Shown: piece after piece, positions 8,508-14,831 of the stretch | Numbering within the stretch: position 1 is the first letter of the stretch | Layout: every line of letters begins with the position of its first letter | Source: Thermodesulfovibrionia bacterium | Lineage (GTDB): Bacteria > Nitrospirota > Thermodesulfovibrionia > UBA6902 | Direction of reading: 5' to 3' | Length of the DNA: 32,630 nt | NCBI GenBank assembly: GCA_020057065.1 | Contig: JAGVGM010000280.1 | Span: 1-32,630 of the forward strand | Made by a program: the position numbers and the translations under genes | Notes under the pieces: model-generated | The model's database searches: none | Told to the model about the DNA's origin: nothing | What the model saw: only the letters and a program-made list of their open reading frames with translations

Positions 8508-8591
8508 CTGTCATGCCCGAAGTTCTTAATCGGGCATCCACAACTTATTCAAAAGACTGGATTCCCGCTCAAAAGACTGCGGGAATGACAG
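8508..8591. repeat. Small palindromic intergenic element bounded by CTGTCAT / ATGACAG
   Basis: The element has 7-bp terminal inverted repeats, CTGTCAT and ATGACAG. It contains two internal hairpins: TGCCCGA/TCGGGCA and ATTCCCGC/GCGGGAAT. The word caaaagactg occurs twice inside it. A related element with TGTCATTCC ends occurs at 28698-28804, so it appears to be a dispersed REP/MITE-like family. It sits in the gap between the AOR partner ferredoxin and hdrA. Confidence 0.6.
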
Positions 8592-8668
8592 TTAAATGTT
8601 CGAGTTTATATCCAGACTCTAACTAAATACTATTGCACTTTTGAACTTTGGCACTTCAGCACTGTCTT

Positions 8669-9043
8669 TCAATCTTCCACCAATTCCAGTGCCCCGGTAT
8701 TACACCACCTGACGCAGGAAGGCGACGGCGGAATACCGCAGAAATCACATTTCAAAGGTATCCCGGTTTCTGCCTCGATAAAATAGGGCTTCTGCGGACA
8801 TGACGCCCTGCATAAGGCGCACATATCATATTTGTGTCCATCTATCTCAATGATATGTTTTGAAGTACAGGCAGCATCCACAAAAGGTCCTGCTATCACA
8901 GGGTAATATCGATTTTTGTCTTTCATCACTCTTATCCTGGCGCGCCTCGGATTTGCAACATTTGCTACATGGTTCAGAGAACATGCGATCTCACAATGTC
9001 TGCATCCGGTACATTTTGCATGGTCGATCTTTATTCGCGGCAT
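8669..9043 (-). CDS. Polyferredoxin-type iron-sulfur partner of the AOR-family protein (BamC-like)
   Basis: This 124-residue protein resembles the HycB/BamC/AOR small-subunit family. Cys groups are CTGCRHCEIAC (11-21), C59, CALCRASC (about 76-83), CDFCG and CVRWCNTGAL near the C-terminus, enough for three to four [4Fe-4S] clusters. It should carry electrons from the tungsten or molybdenum site of the upstream AOR-family enzyme to the Hdr/Mvh/Nuo proteins. Its ATG overlaps the aor stop (TAATG), with GGAGG located inside the end of aor, so the two are translationally coupled. A 233-bp repeat-containing gap follows before hdrA, so a common transcript with the downstream set is likely but not proven. 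Confidence 0.87.
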   Translation of the reverse strand: MPRIKIDHAKCTGCRHCEIACSLNHVANVANPRRARIRVMKDKNRYYPVIAGPFVDAACTSKHIIEIDGHKYDMCALCRASCPQKPYFIEAETGIPLKCDFCGIPPSPSCVRWCNTGALELVED

Positions 9044-10863
9044 TATAGTTCCTCCAATCCAAGCGCCTCCAAAGTTTCGGATATAGGCTTGCCTTGCTCA
9101 TTCCACCCTCTTAAATTGTAGTATTCAGGGAGCATCTCACGGACTCTGCTTATATGCTTTTCTCCATCGTCGCCGGAAAGCGGTGCTTCAGTAAATCTGG
9201 CCGGAAGGACATCATGTGACCCGTCAAAACCTGCCTTCATATTGAAAAGGCGTTCAACATTCCAAACCCTCTCACCAATTAATAGCAGGTCATCAGCAGT
9301 ATAGCCGGTTCCGAGACAACTGTTCACAAGGGGCACAAAATTCTTGAATTTGAGTCCCATAAGCGGCCAGTTGCATAGACCGAGCGAATCCATAACAGCT
9401 GTAATATCCTGATAAAGCTTTGTTAGGGCAGGCTTCCCTTCAATTGCCGAAGGGTCCATATTTTCATTTACATTAAGAAGTTCATCTATAAATGTATAAG
9501 CATACAGATGGTGGGGACCGTAATTGCTGGTGGCAAAATGCAGTCCCATACCCTGAATAGCGCGGGGGTCAAACGGCGACATAGACATACCTTTTACCCC
9601 CATAAAAAGATCGGCCCTGTCGAAAGATGCTGCGAGGGCTTTTGCCCCCTGTCCGAGTTTTTGCGCAGGGCCTGTTTTTGTGGAAACAAGCTTCAGTGCC
9701 TCCAGCATTCCATTACCATTACCGAACTCAAGATCGAGTTTAAGTTCTTCTGTTGAGGTCACTTTCTTTTCAACCAATTCCATAGCCGTTGCCAGAGCAC
9801 CTCCTGTTGCAACGGGGTCGAGTCCCATTTCAGCGCATAGCATGCTTGCTGTCCCTATTGTTGAAAGGTCGCTGATCCCGCAATTAAGTCCTAGGGCCCC
9901 GATTGCCAGGTAGGTCGGCACCATCCCCTTGCCTTCATATGAAGAATGCTTCATTTCGGTCTTCTTTATGCACGCTATCGGACAGGCAAAACACCCCCTG
10001 CTTCGCAGGGCAAAGGCGCTCTCAAGCGCTTCCGCACCGATATTTTTCAGGGTAATGGACGACCTCTGAAAATTGTTGCCGGGTATTATCTTCTTTTGAT
10101 AGCATAGCCCAACAAGAAACGCGGTGCCCCACTGGGTCATAGACTGGGAAGTTAAAGGAGCGCTGTTCAGTTTGTTGATCATGGTATTGACAACCTGGAC
10201 GAATTTATTGCCATCAGCCACCTCTATTGAGTGCTGTCCTTTTACCGCAACAGCCTTAAGGTTCTTTGATCCCATTACCGCCCCAATGCCGGCCCCACCG
10301 ACTGACAGGAAACGATCGTTGATAATATTTGCTATAGGAAGAAGTCGTTCTCCGGCAGGCCCGATCGTTACCAGAAAAGTCTCGCGCGCGATCCACTGAT
10401 CGCCGAGGCTTTCCTTGAACATATCTTCAGTTTGAGATGTTGACCGTCCCCAGTATTCAAGTGCCGGCATGAGTCTTATCTTGTCATCCATGATTGACAG
10501 GATGACCGGCGATTCGGCCTTGCCCTCGATAATAATAATGTCGAAACCGGCATATTTCATTTCAGAACCGAAGTGGCCGCGCATCTTTGCGCATGCGAGC
10601 GTACCGGTTAAAGCTGATTTCGTGACGACATTGCAGGAGGCGCCTGTAACAGCGCCGGTCCCAACCATCGGTCCGGAAGAAAAAATCAGCTTATTGTCTG
10701 GTGAGAGAGGATCTGTAAGCGGAGACACCTCATCTGAAAATATCTTAACCGCAAGCCCGCGTCCTCCTGGAAACATTTGAATTACATCCTTGTTCAAATC
10801 CTCAATGCCGTATTTCCCCGAAGTCAGGTTTACTCTCAAACAACGACCAATCCATCCGTTCAT
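9043..10863 (-). CDS. aor: Tungsten-containing aldehyde:ferredoxin oxidoreductase family protein (AOR/BamB superfamily)
   Basis: At 606 residues this has the normal AOR length. The [4Fe-4S] ligands are visible as GCFACPIAC (C291, C294, C298) and C497. Pterin-binding family motifs include AGIGAVMGSKNLKAVAVKG (191-209) and FDPRAIQGMGLHFATSNYG (431-449) followed by HH (451-452), close to the active-site His of characterised AORs. The acid-containing PEYE-type motif usually found after the Cys group is replaced by KGMVPTYLAIGALG (312-325), so the catalytic Glu of true aldehyde oxidoreductases is not evident. The substrate may differ, as in BamB of class II benzoyl-CoA reductase. The start has AAGGTGACAAATG. 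It is followed directly by its ferredoxin partner and then the Hdr/Mvh/Nuo genes. The family is certain and the substrate unknown. Confidence 0.92.
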   Translation of the reverse strand: MNGWIGRCLRVNLTSGKYGIEDLNKDVIQMFPGGRGLAVKIFSDEVSPLTDPLSPDNKLIFSSGPMVGTGAVTGASCNVVTKSALTGTLACAKMRGHFGSEMKYAGFDIIIIEGKAESPVILSIMDDKIRLMPALEYWGRSTSQTEDMFKESLGDQWIARETFLVTIGPAGERLLPIANIINDRFLSVGGAGIGAVMGSKNLKAVAVKGQHSIEVADGNKFVQVVNTMINKLNSAPLTSQSMTQWGTAFLVGLCYQKKIIPGNNFQRSSITLKNIGAEALESAFALRSRGCFACPIACIKKTEMKHSSYEGKGMVPTYLAIGALGLNCGISDLSTIGTASMLCAEMGLDPVATGGALATAMELVEKKVTSTEELKLDLEFGNGNGMLEALKLVSTKTGPAQKLGQGAKALAASFDRADLFMGVKGMSMSPFDPRAIQGMGLHFATSNYGPHHLYAYTFIDELLNVNENMDPSAIEGKPALTKLYQDITAVMDSLGLCNWPLMGLKFKNFVPLVNSCLGTGYTADDLLLIGERVWNVERLFNMKAGFDGSHDVLPARFTEAPLSGDDGEKHISRVREMLPEYYNLRGWNEQGKPISETLEALGLEEL

Positions 10864-10917
10864 TTGTCACCTTTTGATAGTAGGGATTCAAATATGCAGT
10901 AAATGAATACCTGAGCC

Positions 10918-10961
10918 GTTTCAACCGTCCGAACCGCTTGAACTGTTCGAACGGTTGAAAC
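10918..10961. repeat. Long imperfect inverted repeat upstream of aor
   Basis: Two 19-nt arms (10918-10936 and 10943-10961) pair at 17 of 19 positions around a 6-nt loop. Each arm contains GTTTCAACCG and CGAAC. It lies between the small ferredoxin stop and the aor start. No T-run follows on the minus strand, so it is not an ordinary terminator. It could be an operator, an RNA processing hairpin or a dispersed repeat. Confidence 0.6.
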
Positions 10962-11007
10962 TCTGCTTCTTAATTCCCTGAATCCATTTTGAATTATTTT
11001 AAAATCT

Positions 11008-11217
11008 TTATGCTGTGCCTTTCAGCCACTCAACTGTTTTGTCTTTAAGCGCATTATCGTAGCCAAAGGTGATGCAGGCTGTACGGCAGCAGCCGCAGCC
11101 TATACATTTTTCTGTCTGAACATACACTGATCCCTGCTGCGTAATGATCGCCTGCACGGCGCATACCGGCTCTGCAAAACACGAAGCACAATTTTTCTTG
11201 CATATAGCGTTCAACAT
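11008..11217 (-). CDS. Small 4Fe-4S ferredoxin-like protein
   Basis: This 69-residue protein has CIGCGCCRTAC (about 39-49) as one clear [4Fe-4S] motif. An N-terminal Cys set, CKKNCASC and C18 (about 6-18), could supply a second. It has a strong GGAGG ribosome binding site and starts 23 bp after the glutamate-synthase-like gene, so the two should be co-transcribed. It could be the electron donor of that FMN protein, since the split glutamate synthase genes across the spacer carry their own ferredoxin domains and this one does not. It also precedes aor by 144 bp. Confidence 0.8.
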   Translation of the reverse strand: MLNAICKKNCASCFAEPVCAVQAIITQQGSVYVQTEKCIGCGCCRTACITFGYDNALKDKTVEWLKGTA

Positions 11218-11240
11218 TTCATTAACCTCCTTAATTTGAA

Positions 11241-12806
11241 TTAACCCAATATCTTATCAACTTCTTCACGATCAGCATCCATGACATAGGAAATTCCTGA
11301 TACATCCGCTGCTTCCCTGGTCAAGGCAGTAAGGTCGTTGCGATCAATATGTTTGAGAGCAAATTTCCTCGCCCCGGCCATAAACTGCTGCAAGCCCTGT
11401 TTTAACCTGTCGATATAGGAATACATCCCGATCGCGCCTGCGGGTATTTTATTAAAATCCTTACCAAAACGTTCTTTTAACTGAGCGCCTACAGCAAAGA
11501 GTCTGATATATCCATTTTCGATGTCCTCGCCCTCCATTTCCATCTTGTCCGCCATAAGCTTACCGTGGGTCTTTCCTACCATAGCTGCTGTAAAAATTGC
11601 ACGGCCTAAACAGATAGCTTTTACAAATGGAGCGCCGAGAGCGATGGCCTTGAAGATATGGTCTTCAAGGGAGAGTCCGCCTGCGATCGCGATAGGGGGG
11701 ACATAAGAGCCTTTAGCTGCAAGCCTCTTGCACATCTGATGTGTCAGACATTCGATCTGCACAGTGGGGATACCCCATTCATTCATCATTCGCCATGGGC
11801 TCATACCTGTGCCTCCGCCTGCACCGTCTATCGTAAGCATATCGATCTTTGCCTCGGAGGAGAACTTTATGGCCCTTGCCAGGTCGGCCGGCCTGTAAGC
11901 GCCGGTTTTCAATGTAACGTACTTGAATCCAAGTGAACGGAGGTGTTCGACTGTTTTATAAAAGGTATCCTCTTTGACCATACCAAGACGTGAATGACGC
12001 TCAAACTCTGTGATGCCGCCTGCCTTGAAAGCATTCTGGGCCGATGCAGTTGTCGGGTCAGGAAGAACGATGTAGCCTCTCTCGTTCAATTGCAGCGCCC
12101 TTTCTATCGAGCGTAGTTTAACCTCGCCGCCGATGTCTTTTGCGCCCTGTCCCCATTTTAGTTCAAATATATCAATGCCAAGTTTTTCCCTTACGTATTC
12201 AGGAACGCCGAGCCTGTAATCTTCTACATTTGCCTGAACTACTATGCCTCCGGTACCGTCGTACCATTTTTTAAAAGCGTTAACGCGGCGGTCCATTTCA
12301 GGTGATTTGGTCACCTTCCCATTTTTAAACTCCGCCTGAGGATCCATTCCGCAAACGTTCTCGCCTATAACGACCAGCACTCCGGATATTGCAGCGCCCA
12401 CAGCTACCTCATCCCAGTTAATGCGGGATATATCTGTAGAACCCACAGCTCCTGTAAATACAGGGAAGTTCATCTTGATACTGTTATCCGCGGCGACCGT
12501 GGTAGTCGTATCTACAGCAGGAAATCTTGCTTTATCGGAGTCAGCTTCAATACCGACCGCGCCTACTGCGGTACCCTGAATATTGAAATGGGAAAAATCA
12601 ATTGGATAATCCTTCTCGGAACCCGCAGTGATTTTACCAAAAGGCACAGGATAAATGACCTCTCTCCCTTTGAGGGCTGACCTCCCGATTTCACACGGTC
12701 CTTCACAACCGTCAATACAGGTTACGCATATACCTGATACCGGAGCGGGAGTAACTCTTGTTGTAGTGAGTGTTGCTGCACTGTAATTTGGTTTGCTGAA
12801 ACTCAT
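11241..12806 (-). CDS. FMN-binding glutamate synthase family protein with an N-terminal four-Cys motif
   Basis: The 521-residue protein matches the FMN-binding synthase domain of GltB. Signature segments are KWGQGAKDIGGE (218-229), DGAGGGTGMSPW (327-338) and IAGGLSLEDHIFKAIALGA (374-392). The glutaminase and GXGXG domains are absent, and the usual CNxC...CP cluster motif after the barrel is not seen. Instead there is an N-terminal CVTCIDGCEGPC (C27, C30, C34, C38) able to bind a [4Fe-4S] cluster. A full glutamate synthase is encoded at 14832-20029, so this one may use another substrate, or a different amine donor. The start has AAAGGAGGTGCTTAATG. It is followed by a ferredoxin and aor. Family is secure and the reaction unknown. 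Confidence 0.85.
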   Translation of the reverse strand: MSFSKPNYSAATLTTTRVTPAPVSGICVTCIDGCEGPCEIGRSALKGREVIYPVPFGKITAGSEKDYPIDFSHFNIQGTAVGAVGIEADSDKARFPAVDTTTTVAADNSIKMNFPVFTGAVGSTDISRINWDEVAVGAAISGVLVVIGENVCGMDPQAEFKNGKVTKSPEMDRRVNAFKKWYDGTGGIVVQANVEDYRLGVPEYVREKLGIDIFELKWGQGAKDIGGEVKLRSIERALQLNERGYIVLPDPTTASAQNAFKAGGITEFERHSRLGMVKEDTFYKTVEHLRSLGFKYVTLKTGAYRPADLARAIKFSSEAKIDMLTIDGAGGGTGMSPWRMMNEWGIPTVQIECLTHQMCKRLAAKGSYVPPIAIAGGLSLEDHIFKAIALGAPFVKAICLGRAIFTAAMVGKTHGKLMADKMEMEGEDIENGYIRLFAVGAQLKERFGKDFNKIPAGAIGMYSYIDRLKQGLQQFMAGARKFALKHIDRNDLTALTREAADVSGISYVMDADREEVDKILG

Positions 12807-12919
12807 TAAGCACCTCCTTTAATAGTATGGTTAAATTTAAATAGGCTGCACAGACAACCGGCGGTTTTTAAAAATTGCAAATTAAAATTCATGTCTGTTA
12901 ACGCACATACATCTGACAA
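12806..12919 (-). CDS. Possible 37-residue leader peptide ahead of the glutamate-synthase-like gene
   Basis: A TTG start at 12919 is preceded by a strong GGGAGGTGATAAAAG. The frame runs 37 codons to a TAA that overlaps the next ATG as TAATG. The peptide begins MSDVCALTDMNFNLQFLKTA and matches nothing I recognise. A good Shine-Dalgarno and the coupled stop/start suggest a leader ORF, but low complexity and a non-ATG start keep this tentative. Confidence 0.3.
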   Translation of the reverse strand: MSDVCALTDMNFNLQFLKTAGCLCSLFKFNHTIKGGA

Positions 12920-12936
12920 CTTTTATCACCTCCCTC

Positions 12937-12977
12937 ATTTAAGTATTATTGAACATTCTGACGATTATTTAAGTATT
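12937..12977. promoter_or_regulatory. Pair of 11-bp direct repeats ATTTAAGTATT, possible operator
   Basis: ATTTAAGTATT occurs at 12937-12947 and 12967-12977, a 30-bp pitch close to three helical turns. The pair lies between the stop of the XRE/cupin regulator and the glutamate-synthase-like gene, just upstream of its possible leader peptide. It could be a binding site for that regulator. The sites are AT-rich, so chance is possible. Confidence 0.35.
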
Positions 12978-13000
12978 GCTTATCTCAAAGGGCAAAAAAA

Positions 13001-14263
13001 TTAATTGCTTGAGATCATCAGCAGTTCAGCTCTATCACTTTCTTCATTCTTCCACTGTGTGGGGATGTTTTCCTTTAAAAATATACTATCTCCCCGACTA
13101 AGCCTGACTTCTATTCCCTCCACTGTTACTAAAATATGTCCGTCAAGAACGCAAATAAATTCAGGAGACTTTTTATGAAAAAAATGTCCCTGTAAAACAT
13201 TATCAGGCGGCATTTCAATAAATTTTGCATAAAGTTTTTCATCGCTCAGAATATCGTAGATCTTGATCCCCTCCTGAATATAAGGAGGAACTGAAACTAC
13301 AATGTCTTTTTTCAGAAGCCACGAATTTGTTAACGGCTTAGTATCTTTTAATAATTCACCCGGACTGACATTGAGTGCACTGCATATCTGAAGAAAAGAG
13401 CTGAGGGACGGGCTTATCTGGTTGTTCTCAAGCTGTGAAATAAAGCTTGCAGAGAGCTCGACCCTGTCAGCCAGTTCTTTCTGGCTTATGCCGATCCTTG
13501 TTCTGACATTTTTTATTTTTTGACCAATTTCGACAGCCGGCTCCTTCCTGGGTAAAGTAATTGTTACAAACTTATCATTTGCCTCAAAGAGATGGGGCTT
13601 GAATGCTTCCCTGTCCTGCCTGCCGTCCAGTTTCAGCGCTTTTATATACAACTGATCATTTCTTTTGTAGAGGTCAAAAACAACCTGCGTTATGTGTCTC
13701 AGATTTGCTTTGAATTTCTGACTGTGGGCATCTTTTTCCAAGATCCAGTAGGCTACAGTGTCAAGATCATATAACCTTGGACACATATACGTAAACAGCC
13801 GGTATGTAATATTTTCATCTCCCCAGAGATCCTGCATTCCTGTCAGGCTGTCAAAAATATATCTTGCACCAGGAGGAAAACTGTCTTCAATGGAGTTGAG
13901 GGTCTGCGTAAATTCGTCAGTGTCTTTTGGATTGCCGATCCTTATGATTTTAAGGTCTGTGGGCTTTTCATAAAATTTCAGAAATGTATTGTCATTCTTG
14001 CCCTTACCGGAAGTGAAACAATCGATTAGAACAAAATTATTTGCATCAATGAAACTGCTGATAGAATTAATAATACTCTGAGGCGATCTATTGAAACTTA
14101 CATAAATGACTTTCTGTGCATCAGAAAAAGACCGGCGGACAAAATTATGAATGAAAATGCTGTATGGTGTGCCTGCGTCGACTTCCCAGACAACATTGTC
14201 TCCTATGTATAAAGAGTCAATAAGCCTGTCAAGATTTATGATCCCGGATGAAATTTTAGACAT
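13001..14263 (-). CDS. Three-domain regulator: degenerate KaiC/RecA-like domain, XRE helix-turn-helix, cupin
   Basis: The 420-residue protein starts like a KaiC-family RecA domain (GIINLDRLIDSLYIGDNVVW, residues 7-26). The Walker A lysine motif is replaced by EVDAGTPYSIF, while a Walker-B-like YIFDSLTG (135-142) remains. An XRE helix-turn-helix follows (246-305: VRTRIGISQKELADRVELSA, then SFISQLENNQISPS). A C-terminal cupin (about 345-419) contains GHFFHKKSPEFICVLDGH and RGDSIFLKENIPTQW. XRE-cupin proteins are small-molecule-responsive regulators. The added ATPase-like domain probably cannot bind ATP normally and may serve as a protein-interaction or sensing module. The gene lies between the orphan glutamate-synthase-like gene and the divergent glutamate synthase operon, so both are likely targets. 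AGGTGA precedes the ATG. Confidence 0.85.
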   Translation of the reverse strand: MSKISSGIINLDRLIDSLYIGDNVVWEVDAGTPYSIFIHNFVRRSFSDAQKVIYVSFNRSPQSIINSISSFIDANNFVLIDCFTSGKGKNDNTFLKFYEKPTDLKIIRIGNPKDTDEFTQTLNSIEDSFPPGARYIFDSLTGMQDLWGDENITYRLFTYMCPRLYDLDTVAYWILEKDAHSQKFKANLRHITQVVFDLYKRNDQLYIKALKLDGRQDREAFKPHLFEANDKFVTITLPRKEPAVEIGQKIKNVRTRIGISQKELADRVELSASFISQLENNQISPSLSSFLQICSALNVSPGELLKDTKPLTNSWLLKKDIVVSVPPYIQEGIKIYDILSDEKLYAKFIEMPPDNVLQGHFFHKKSPEFICVLDGHILVTVEGIEVRLSRGDSIFLKENIPTQWKNEESDRAELLMISSN

Positions 14264-14287
14264 GGCAAACGGTCACCTATTGGCATA

Positions 14288-14317
14288 ACTTTACACAAGA
14301 TAAAATTTGTTTGTCAA
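14288..14317 (-). promoter_or_regulatory. Probable sigma-70 promoter of the KaiC-like/XRE/cupin regulator gene
   Basis: On the minus strand TTGACA (14317-14312) and TAAAGT (14293-14288) are separated by 18 bp, and the expected start near 14281 is about 18 nt before the ATG at 14263. The -35 is perfect and the -10 moderate. Confidence 0.5.
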
Positions 14318-14535
14318 GGGATTTTTAATCGTTGTTCTATCTTGCATCCTTATTGATATATGATAGAAATTTCAATGAAAGAGCTATAGCAGCGTTTATG
14401 TTCTGAACACGATCTCGCCTGGTTTCACAAGTTCCATGGATTTTGCCGCCTTAGTAGTAGAAAAATACATAATCTGAAAACAAAATTATCATCAGTTCAA
14501 ACAGGAAATTTCTTTACTTGCCCTAACATTCAAAT

Positions 14536-14559
14536 TTGTAGCAAACTACAATATTGTAG
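14536..14559. promoter_or_regulatory. TTGTAG/CTACAA inverted repeat with a third half-site, possible activator site
   Basis: TTGTAG-CAAA-CTACAA (14536-14551) is a perfect 6-bp inverted repeat, and a further TTGTAG sits at 14554-14559. It lies about 50 bp upstream of the sigma-54 promoter, in the usual zone for enhancer-binding proteins. The protein that binds it is unknown. Confidence 0.4.
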
Positions 14560-14604
14560 CCTTTTAGTTTTGCAGTAATCCTTAAAATACAACGAGTTCC
14601 AAGC

Positions 14605-14620
14605 TGGCACTATTTTAGCA
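14605..14620 (+). promoter_or_regulatory. Sigma-54 (RpoN) promoter, -24/-12 type
   Basis: TGGCACTATTTTAGCA has the invariant GG (14606-14607) and GC (14618-14619) with exactly 10 bases between them and a perfect TGGCAC -24 box. It points toward the glutamate synthase genes, a classic class of nitrogen-controlled targets. The predicted start is near 14631. Confidence 0.65.
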
Positions 14621-14671
14621 TTTCAATGAGTAATGACACATATTTACATAAGAATGATATCAATGATATGT

Positions 14672-14700
14672 TTGACAAAAAACACCTTAATTGATAGTAT
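14672..14700 (+). promoter_or_regulatory. Strong sigma-70-like promoter upstream of the leader terminator
   Basis: TTGACA (14672-14677) and TAGTAT (14695-14700) are separated by exactly 17 bp. The predicted start near 14707 lies only about 70 nt before the terminator at 14734-14780, so the direct product would be a very short RNA or an attenuated leader. Confidence 0.6.
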
Positions 14701-14713
14701 AACACCTACGGCT

Positions 14714-14726
14714 AACGGTTACCGTT
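14714..14726. promoter_or_regulatory. 13-bp palindrome AACGGT-T-ACCGTT
   Basis: This perfect 6-1-6 palindrome lies just after the predicted sigma-70 start site, a repressor-like position. It can also form a small RNA hairpin in the leader. Confidence 0.4.
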
Positions 14727-14733
14727 CAAAACA

Positions 14734-14780
14734 GCGTCCGTACCACTTTAATTGCAGAGGTGGTAATGACGCTTTTTTTT
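14734..14780 (+). terminator. Intrinsic terminator/attenuator before the glutamate synthase operon
   Basis: GCGTC-cg-TACCAC (14734-14746) pairs with GTGGTA-at-GACGC (14760-14772), giving 11 base pairs around a 2x2 internal loop, followed at once by eight T residues. No plus-strand gene lies upstream within the spacer, so it must act on RNA started at the promoters at 14605 and 14672. Confidence 0.75.
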
Positions 14781-14807
14781 GCCTAAATATAAATATGGAG
14801 TTATAAT
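14779..14807 (+). promoter_or_regulatory. Sigma-70-like promoter immediately upstream of the glutaminase gene
   Basis: TTGCCT (14779-14784) and a perfect TATAAT (14802-14807) are 17 bp apart, with a predicted start about 18 nt before the ATG at 14832. It would allow transcription of the operon independently of the upstream attenuator. Confidence 0.5.
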
Positions 14808-14831
14808 CTCAATTACTTAAGGTTTTGCAAA

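Larger units (their letters stand above)
14707..14780 (+). ncRNA. Candidate short RNA or attenuator leader of the glutamate synthase operon
   Basis: The stretch runs from the predicted sigma-70 start to the T-run of a strong terminator. It can form a small AACGG-TTA-CCGTT hairpin followed by the terminator stem. From the sigma-54 promoter the RNA would be about 150 nt. No known riboswitch consensus fits convincingly. It may be a free small RNA or a leader whose terminator is relieved under nitrogen limitation. Confidence 0.45.
14264..14831. other. 568-bp divergent regulatory spacer
   Basis: No convincing protein gene lies in this spacer between the minus-strand regulator and the plus-strand glutamate synthase. 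It holds a minus-strand sigma-70-like promoter near the regulator and a TTGTAG inverted repeat. On the plus strand it holds a sigma-54 promoter, two sigma-70-like promoters, a short palindrome and a terminator hairpin. About 14340-14500 shows only short spurious frames. Confidence 0.7.

Noticed and set aside
14400-14490. Short minus-strand frame with MELVKPGEIVFRT
   Set aside because: It is about 24 codons, without a ribosome binding site. Other frames in the same stretch look equally protein-like, so no gene is claimed.
14504-14517. A possible NrpR operator GGAA-N6-TTAC upstream of glutamate synthase
   Set aside because: It has one mismatch to the archaeal-type GGAA-N6-TTCC pattern, lies outside the usual repressor position, and the bacterial NrpR site is not known to me.
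14701-14780. A T-box or glutamine (glnA-type) riboswitch in the leader, suggested by AGGTGGTA and CGTTCA words
   Set aside because: AGAGGTGGTAATGACGC only loosely resembles the T-box sequence, with no specifier stem visible. The CGTTCA word lacks the rest of the glnA motif (GGAAGTAGG). Kept only as an unassigned leader or short RNA.
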